Assembly (NCBI GenBank): GCA_017556145.1
Contig: JAFZCU010000154.1
Span: forward strand, 1-46,506
Source: Prevotella sp.
GTDB taxonomy: Bacteria > Bacteroidota > Bacteroidia > Bacteroidales > Bacteroidaceae
Direction: 5' to 3'
Length of the DNA stretch: 46,506 nt
Shown piece by piece: positions 41,984-46,506 of the stretch. A model generated the notes under the pieces. The model did not search any database. It saw only the letters and a program-made list of their open reading frames with translations, and was not told the DNA's origin. The position numbers and the translations under genes were made by a program. Each line of letters begins with the position of its first letter. Positions within the stretch are counted from its first letter, which is position 1.

Positions 41984-42943
41984 TTAGAATTGCTGGGCAT
42001 GCCACAACTTCAGATGCAAGTTTTTTACGAATTCAGCCTTGTCCTTGACAGGGAACATCAGCAATACGATATTAACTTTATCTTTTAAGGGACATTTATT
42101 GATTTTATCAAAATACTCTTTTAGCTCCCTTACATTAGCCTTATGATATTCAAGTCCCTCCAATTGATTCAGTTCTTCTTCGAGTTGCTTTTGATAAACA
42201 TCATGAGGATACAAGCAGAGCATGGCTAAGTTCAGTCCGTCTATCATATCCATTAATCGTTCATTCTTCTGGAACTTTTTGATCCACTCTTCTTTGTCTG
42301 GATTTGTCTGACTTTTTAAGTTCTTCTGTATAACCACGAACTGCTCATGCATATAATCGCGAGTAAGGTGTTCACGGAGATCTTTCACTAGATTGCTCAA
42401 CCCACCCTTTCCATCAGAATACAATTTACTCTCGCCTAACCATAACTGTTTGCTGTCAGGAATATAATGTACGGCATCAAAACCATGAGCAGGCACGCCT
42501 CTTGAATCACTAAAAAACACTTTCGACATCAATGATCGTGTTCCCTTGAAATCACGAAGCAGTAGATGAAGTAACAATTCGCCAAATTCTCCACGGTTGT
42601 TCTCTTCTAACTCCTTTACTTTCTCTACCTGCTCAGCATCCTTTTTATTATTGACATAATAATCGAGCATGGCTTTATAGGGGTCTGTCTTATAAAGACG
42701 GTTTGCCGCCTCGGACACCTTCGACATGGCATCCTCTAAACTTATGCCCTCATGCCAATCGAATACATATTCAGGTAACACCCGTATTACGAGTTTGGCC
42801 AACTCATCTACGGGATATCTCGGTTTTCCGTCATCCCCAATATCCATCTTGACGAGGAATGACATAAGATCATCCTCATCAATAGTTACTTCGATTAATT
42901 GGGCTTGGTCAAAGACTCGATTATCAAACTTTCCTTCAGCCAT
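41984..42943 (-). CDS. hamA: HamA-like DUF1837 nuclease (Hachiman)
   Basis: 319 aa. The DUF1837 core is clear: NNRGEFGELLLHLLLRDFKGTRSLMSKVFFSDSRGVPAHGFDAVHY and then QLWLGESKLYSDGKGGLSNLVKDLREHL. The PD-(D/E)XK catalytic set is visible as D156 (FDAVHY) and E171-x-K173 (GESK), with E119/E122 in GEFGE. HamA degrades DNA when released by HamB. The gene lies 3 bases upstream of hamB and 13 bases downstream of a zincin-like gene. The N-terminal 110 residues hold an acidic segment typical of the family. No signal peptide; cytoplasmic. Confidence 0.9.
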   Translation of the reverse strand: MAEGKFDNRVFDQAQLIEVTIDEDDLMSFLVKMDIGDDGKPRYPVDELAKLVIRVLPEYVFDWHEGISLEDAMSKVSEAANRLYKTDPYKAMLDYYVNNKKDAEQVEKVKELEENNRGEFGELLLHLLLRDFKGTRSLMSKVFFSDSRGVPAHGFDAVHYIPDSKQLWLGESKLYSDGKGGLSNLVKDLREHLTRDYMHEQFVVIQKNLKSQTNPDKEEWIKKFQKNERLMDMIDGLNLAMLCLYPHDVYQKQLEEELNQLEGLEYHKANVRELKEYFDKINKCPLKDKVNIVLLMFPVKDKAEFVKNLHLKLWHAQQF

Positions 42944-42956
42944 TTCTTATCTCAAT

Positions 42957-44264
42957 CTACCACACCAACTCCTTATCCTTCAATCCCCATCCGTACCACA
43001 AATGTCCGTATGGGCAGGCAAACCACTTCCTCGCATGTTTCCATGGCGCAGTCCTGCATTTCCGTCCTACACATTTGTGCTTCGCCTTACATATATCAAT
43101 AAGTTCACATGGAATACAAGCATCGCCTAGGACGTATGTAATACTTCCTGCAGCTATAAGATACTGTGCTCTACGTTTTCTTAAAGCGCACCCAGATACT
43201 TTCGTAGTAAACGATGTCTTATAATAATCATTGGACAGTACTGGCGTACCCAATCCTTTTAGCAACTGGCGAAATTGCATATTCATCTTTAAGCTACCAC
43301 CAGATATGAAATCATAGATAAACAGCGGGTATTGAAGTCTCATCTCCACCGCTCTGTTTATAACATTGTAATACCACCGTCTGATATCGTTATAACTTCC
43401 ATTGTTAAACTTTTTGTCAAGTGACTCTAAAGCTAAATCCTTAATGCTTCTCAATCCGTCTGCGTATGTTTGCATTCCGTTCGTTCCTGCTACTTGGGTG
43501 CGACTAATAAGATTCAGGACAAAAGCTCTCCAGTCAGCCGGGTTCCCTGCATTTACATAATGCTCAAAGAATCCTATAAGTGCACTTCCCGAATGGCTAA
43601 ACGTCAGTGAATAATCGCATAGACAGAAAAGTAATGGTTGATTGTTTTCAAGTTGCGGACTATAGAAATGAGCCAACTGACTTACTACATCATACGGATA
43701 ATTGGGAGAAGCTTGCACAATTAGCGGATTATTCCCATACATTATCGTTTCCCCTAAATAAGCCATACTCTCAGAAATGTGATAATTTCCCAACAAAAAA
43801 TCACCTCCTACATATGGCACATGCACATTGTGCATTGTAATTATGACTCCATTTAGATTCAAATTCTGGTTGCTTACCGTTGCTCTTCCTGTTATCTGCA
43901 AAGTATCCTCATCAACTCCATTCAAGTCTATTGTCCCTTCTACAGAATCAAGCACATTTTGGTTATTCTGCACATTATTCGCACCAGGAAACAAAGGAAT
44001 AGGAACCCTTATCTGGTTTGTGTTCATATTATAAACACGGTTAACACGATCTGCAAGACATTCGCCCATAACATATATATTATAGAGCCCCGCCACTGTC
44101 GAAACATCCTGAAGGAAATGAATATACTCATGTAAAAAGGTACACAAAGTCTTATCATCCCATTTCCACCATTTCTTAATATTCTGCTTTGTATGAACAT
44201 GCAGGTGGAACATACTTGGCATATAGAATCCTAATACCTGATTATAATTTCTAATGTTTCGCAT
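42957..44264 (-). CDS. Zincin-like metallopeptidase candidate co-transcribed with Hachiman
   Basis: 435 aa from the ATG at 44264. Residues about 49-53 form HExxH (CTFLHEYIHFLQDVS). A downstream SESMAYLGE supplies glutamates that could be the third zinc ligand, as in gluzincins. The C-terminus has a Cys cluster (CIPCELIDICKAKHKCVGRKC, then FACPYGH) that probably binds a second zinc. No family is recognised. It is 13 bases upstream of hamA in one operon. Protease effectors are known in other defense systems; such a partner is not part of canonical two-gene Hachiman. The catalytic assignment is by motif only. Confidence 0.72.
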   Translation of the reverse strand: MRNIRNYNQVLGFYMPSMFHLHVHTKQNIKKWWKWDDKTLCTFLHEYIHFLQDVSTVAGLYNIYVMGECLADRVNRVYNMNTNQIRVPIPLFPGANNVQNNQNVLDSVEGTIDLNGVDEDTLQITGRATVSNQNLNLNGVIITMHNVHVPYVGGDFLLGNYHISESMAYLGETIMYGNNPLIVQASPNYPYDVVSQLAHFYSPQLENNQPLLFCLCDYSLTFSHSGSALIGFFEHYVNAGNPADWRAFVLNLISRTQVAGTNGMQTYADGLRSIKDLALESLDKKFNNGSYNDIRRWYYNVINRAVEMRLQYPLFIYDFISGGSLKMNMQFRQLLKGLGTPVLSNDYYKTSFTTKVSGCALRKRRAQYLIAAGSITYVLGDACIPCELIDICKAKHKCVGRKCRTAPWKHARKWFACPYGHLWYGWGLKDKELVW

Positions 44265-44310
44265 TACCAACTATTTTCTTACCATTGCCTATGATGTATA
44301 ATTCTTTCAT
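44251..44310 (-). CDS. Possible 19-codon leader ORF overlapping the zincin start
   Basis: ATG at 44310 reads MKELYIIGNGKKIVGNAKH and stops at 44251, 14 bases inside the zincin gene in another frame. The opening MKELYIIGNG resembles the start of AbiH-type proteins (YIIGNGFDL), so it could be a remnant; alternatively it is a leader peptide coupling translation to the zincin gene. Confidence 0.25.
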   Translation of the reverse strand: MKELYIIGNGKKIVGNAKH

Positions 44311-44316
44311 ATCTCA

Positions 44317-44556
44317 CTACTTCCCAATCCTATTCCCATCCTTCACCCCTTGAATATACACTTCCAAGCTAAGTTTCATTTGCCGTTTCTGCTCCTCCTT
44401 CTCTTGGTATGAGATTTGCGAATGGTCTATCTGAGCTTCGCAGAAGTGCGATATATTCTTCTTTATCATGTCTATCTGCCATTCCGGGATAGGATGACTC
44501 ATGAATCCCGTTCCCAAGTAAGCCGCAAACACACCTTTGTAATATTCATTACCCAT
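44317..44556 (-). CDS. Small hypothetical protein, first gene of the Hachiman operon
   Basis: 79 aa. MGNEYYKGVFAAYLGTGFMS, then IPEWQIDMIKKNISHFCEAQ and a charged helical C-terminus (QEKEEQKRQMKLSLEVYIQG). It follows the operon -7 box by 25 bases and precedes the zincin gene by 52 bases. No family is recognised. The size and position would suit a regulator or inhibitor of the effectors, but nothing in the sequence shows this. Confidence 0.6.
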   Translation of the reverse strand: MGNEYYKGVFAAYLGTGFMSHPIPEWQIDMIKKNISHFCEAQIDHSQISYQEKEEQKRQMKLSLEVYIQGVKDGNRIGK

Positions 44557-44580
44557 TTTATTATATTTATAAAACCGAGT

Positions 44581-44589
44581 GCAAAGGTA
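44581..44589 (-). promoter_or_regulatory. -7 box of the extended Hachiman operon
   Basis: Minus-strand TACCTTTGC, 25 bases before the ATG at 44556. No TTTG at the expected spacing, so it may be weak or activator-dependent. Confidence 0.55.
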
Positions 44590-44869
44590 CAGAGATATAT
44601 CAATGAGGCCTAACGTTATCGGAAAATTTCACATATAGCTATGGGGTAGCGAGTTACGACAAACAAACAAAACTCATGTTCCACCCCAATGGGGCACAAG
44701 CTTCGTTAAACATACTAGAACCTTGACGCAGAGGGCCTTCCCTTGTAGTCAATTGCATCCCCCTTTGAAGGGGGCCTTGGGGGGTAACACCACATTTTTT
44801 GGTTCGTTTTCTCAGAGTGAGCGAGAAAATGAATGAATCCTTTTGGTTCTTTTCGAAAAGAACAAATCA
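44590..44869. other. Untranslated interval between upxY and the Hachiman operon, with two palindromes
   Basis: It contains CCCCCTT, TG, AAGGGGG (44759-44774) and a perfect 18-bp palindrome GTTCTTTTC/GAAAAGAAC (44846-44863) just after the upxY stop. Either could slow or terminate transcription coming from upxY. No ORF is supportable here; a 79-aa minus frame lacks start context. Confidence 0.5.
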
Positions 44870-45460
44870 TCACACTTCTCTCAGAAGTGCAACCGGCACA
44901 AACGCGATCGCCACGCTCGCAACGCCTTCTATCTCCACCACCACTCTTTTGCATCTTTTCACCCGCCTAATCACTCCCGTAACACCTTCAAAAGCGCCGC
45001 CGGTAATCATGACACGCTTGCCCTCTTTGCCAACAATGGTCTCGTCGTTGAGAAACATCACACTATTGTCAGTCTTGGAGGCCACACGCATAAAATTCTC
45101 CATCTGTCTGTCAGGCACCGTCATGATGGTATGCGGCTGCTGAGCAGTTTGGTCGATCATGTATCGCAATGGTTCCAATACCTCATTTGATGATTTTAGA
45201 TAACTTATCCGCTCCTGAGTAGATCGCACGAAGATGAGGTTATTAATGGCCGGCACCAACTCCCGCTGAGGATTATCCTTATACGCATCCACCACCTTAT
45301 ACGTCATTGGAATAAAGTTCTCAATGCTTAGTCGGTCGAGCTCTGCTTTCACTTTGAGTTCACGCGAGTACGTTACTCTCATCGGAAACCAAACTTTGGG
45401 GTCACTACACATCGTTGTGTCGTGTCCTAAGTCTTTCGCATATTGATTCGTTGCCATCAT
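44870..45460 (-). CDS. UpxY-family transcription antiterminator (NusG paralogue)
   Basis: 196 aa. NusG N-terminal fold: WFPMRVTYSRELKVKAELDRLSIENFIPMTYKVVD, then LVPAINNLIFVRSTQERISYLK, and a C-terminal KOW domain (VGKEGKRVMITGGAFEGVTGVIRRVKRCKRVVVEIEGVASVAIAFVP). UpxY proteins bind RNA polymerase and prevent early termination of the operon they head, usually capsule loci. No capsule gene follows here; the next genes on the same strand are the Hachiman operon 313 bases downstream. The start is one of two ATGs at 45460/45457. It has its own promoter at 45553-45585 and an 80-90-base leader of the kind UpxY acts on. Confidence 0.9.
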   Translation of the reverse strand: MMATNQYAKDLGHDTTMCSDPKVWFPMRVTYSRELKVKAELDRLSIENFIPMTYKVVDAYKDNPQRELVPAINNLIFVRSTQERISYLKSSNEVLEPLRYMIDQTAQQPHTIMTVPDRQMENFMRVASKTDNSVMFLNDETIVGKEGKRVMITGGAFEGVTGVIRRVKRCKRVVVEIEGVASVAIAFVPVALLREV

Positions 45461-45552
45461 ATTACTCTGATTTTCAGTCGCTTTATGACTTCAACTACAG
45501 CCTCAAATATTTATGAAACCGATTATTCTGGTGCAGATTATGCATCTATGGT

Positions 45553-45585
45553 GCAAATATACAAAAATTTCACTTAATTTCCAAA
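45553..45585 (-). promoter_or_regulatory. Promoter of upxY
   Basis: Minus-strand TTTG (45585-45582), 20 bases, then TATATTTGC (45561-45553), 92 bases before the ATG. Confidence 0.7.
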
Positions 45586-45657
45586 CAAAAGCAGAAAAAC
45601 TTTTATCAGTGTTAATCTATGAGTTATATATAATGAAAGATGTTTTTTAACTAAAAC

Positions 45658-45689
45658 TTGCATATATCAAAGATTTGTCGTATCTTTGC
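45658..45689 (+). promoter_or_regulatory. Promoter of the toxin-antitoxin operon
   Basis: TTG (45658-45660), 20 bases, then TATCTTTGC (45681-45689), 25 bases before the ATG. Confidence 0.72.
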
Positions 45690-45714
45690 CCCGAAAATAA
45701 AAAAAGATAAATAT

Positions 45715-45912
45715 ATGTGTACAGTTAATATAAAAGTTGATGAGGCTGTAATGCAGAGGATAAATCCTTCGCTAACAAGTAATGAACTTATTGGCGAGTG
45801 GTTGCAAGAACAAGTAGACATGCTGATAGAGGAGTATGAGTCTCCAGAAATGAGTGTTGAAGAGCTCTATCATGCAATTGAACAGGATGTCAAAGCTGTT
45901 TACGCAGATTGA
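45715..45912 (+). CDS. RelB/DinJ-like antitoxin
   Basis: 65 aa. MCTVNIKVDEAVMQRINPSL gives a ribbon-helix-helix-like beginning (VNIKVDE), followed by an acidic helical tail (WLQEQVDMLIEEYESPEMSVEELYHAIEQDVKAVY) suited to wrapping a toxin. The stop codon shares its last base with the toxin start (TGATG). Its small size and operon order agree with a type II antitoxin; the exact family is not certain. The upstream frame to 45658 overlaps the promoter and is not used. Confidence 0.75.
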   Translation: MCTVNIKVDEAVMQRINPSLTSNELIGEWLQEQVDMLIEEYESPEMSVEELYHAIEQDVKAVYAD

Positions 45913-46226
45913 TGGAAGGAACATCATTCAGGTACGTTATTAAGGCCCGAGCGCAAATGAAGATACGCTCGTTCTATAAGAATGTGGCTAAGAAATACCG
46001 GCATACATATGACTTTGATGATTTCATGCGTAATGTACACGATGCACTTTTTGCCATATATCAAATAGAGGTATCTCTTCCTAGGCGTAAACCTACGCTC
46101 AGCCGATGGAAGGGCTATCATATGGCTAATACAGAAAAATGGTATTTTGCTTACACAATAAATGGTGATACGATTACGATTGTCGATGCCTGCCACGCCC
46201 AAAATATGTATAATAAGGAACAGTAG
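45912..46226 (+). CDS. RelE/ParE-superfamily toxin
   Basis: 104 aa. RelE-fold features: SFRYVIKARAQMKIRSFYKNVAKKY with an N-terminal helical pair, then SRWKGYHMANTEKWYFAYTINGDTITIVDACHAQNMY, whose W..Y..I..D.I.I....H...MY pattern is typical. Toxins of this group cleave ribosome-bound mRNA or poison gyrase; which one cannot be told here. The ATG at 45912 overlaps the antitoxin stop by one base; a TTG at 45909 is the alternative. A consensus promoter on the opposite strand (46310-46342) points into this gene. Confidence 0.75.
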   Translation: MEGTSFRYVIKARAQMKIRSFYKNVAKKYRHTYDFDDFMRNVHDALFAIYQIEVSLPRRKPTLSRWKGYHMANTEKWYFAYTINGDTITIVDACHAQNMYNKEQ

Positions 46227-46309
46227 TTTTGGGGATAAGATAGATACCAATACCACTCTTTTTCCTAATCGGTCGTGCCATCGATTCTGATGTCTTATAC
46301 AATACAAAG

Positions 46310-46342
46310 GCAAAGATATAAACCTATTCTCAATTAGCCAAA
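46310..46342 (-). promoter_or_regulatory. Consensus promoter pointing antisense into the toxin gene
   Basis: Minus-strand TTTG (46342-46339), 20 bases, TATCTTTGC (46318-46310). No credible minus-strand protein follows, because the 129-aa frame at 45924-46313 is antisense to the toxin. It could make an antisense RNA to the toxin, or be left from a lost gene. Confidence 0.5.
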
Positions 46343-46345
46343 TAT

Positions 46346-46506
46346 TCAGTGAAGAAATTGATCAGTAGAACCGACCCCGTGATCCCTAGGCGGGTCTATT
46401 GTTACATGAAGTCCGAGCTGCTCTATCCTGGTAAAAACACATCGGCAGAGGTCTTCAAGAAAGACCTGATAGAATACATTGACTATTATAACAATGAGAG
46501 AATAAA
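46346..46506 (+). pseudogene. IS3-family transposase (OrfB) remnant, continuing past the window
   Basis: The plus-strand frame reads KKLISRTDPVIPRRVYCYMK, then SELLYPGKNTSAEVFKKDLI and EYIDYYNNERI to the window edge. The end matches the conserved C-terminus of IS3 rve transposases (...K.EL.Y.....F...L...I..YI.YYNN.RI). The preceding residues no longer match the catalytic core, and no upstream OrfA is present, so the copy is truncated or decayed on its left side. Confidence 0.7.

Noticed and set aside
44759-44774. Intrinsic terminator for upxY
   Set aside because: The CCCCCTT/AAGGGGG stem is not followed by a T-run on either strand; kept only as part of the untranslated interval.
45924-46313. 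129-aa minus-strand frame behind a consensus promoter
   Set aside because: Exactly antisense to the RelE-like toxin; its translation has no family pattern. The promoter itself is kept as a finding.
1-46506. CRISPR array
   Set aside because: The regularly spaced 12-bp repeats at 32745-32822 are too few, too short and in a promoter leader; no cas genes are present.

Overview
The window looks like a chromosomal segment of a Prevotella/Segatella-type Bacteroidales bacterium. The evidence is the repeated Bacteroidetes promoter form (TTTG, about 20 bases, TAnnTTTG, most often TATCTTTGC or TACCTTTGC), the absence of strong Shine-Dalgarno sites, a SusC/SusD pair, OmpP1/FadL, DUF2851, an HU-like protein with a smalltalk partner, and UpxY.

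Layout. Positions 1-32,500 are GC-richer and mostly ordinary. They hold a sensor pair (partial cache protein plus HAMP protein), an ECF sigma factor with a membrane partner, a TonB receptor, FadL, a THUMP-like methyltransferase, ruvB, a PIF1-type helicase coupled to pgeF, a DUF3237 protein, dusB and a DUF3332 lipoprotein. A tightly packed five-gene minus-strand operon follows at 23,509-14,169: susC, susD, a secreted protein, a zinc metalloprotease and a CE2-type esterase. Its content suggests outer-membrane uptake of peptides or glycopeptides. Next come an LRR lipoprotein, LemA and DUF2207, then DUF2851, an S23 four-helix-bundle cassette, dprA and a thioesterase, and finally smalltalk and the HU-like gene.

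From about 32,700 to the end the DNA is AT-richer and looks like a defense and mobile island. It holds the scar of a deleted AAA-ATPase/DUF4143 gene and a three-gene AbiE-like operon (winged-helix regulator, nucleotidyltransferase, metallophosphoesterase). A DUF2971 gene, an orphan 5S rRNA gene and a Hachiman locus (hamA DUF1837 plus hamB helicase) follow. The Hachiman genes sit in one operon with a HExxH zincin-like protein, a small ORF and an OLD/AbiL-type AAA ATPase. An UpxY antiterminator gene lies immediately upstream on the same strand. A RelB/RelE-like toxin-antitoxin pair and an IS3-family transposase remnant end the window.

The most unusual structures are: (i) the S23 gene inside a perfect 37-bp inverted repeat built of 7-bp units, with an ORF-less 133-bp relative one gene away; (ii) several unrelated tandem arrays that all have a 7-bp period, two of them inside coding sequence; (iii) the extended Hachiman operon behind UpxY; (iv) the AbiE-like module with a third, phosphoesterase gene. 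All functions are inferred by reading translated sequence; no database search was run.
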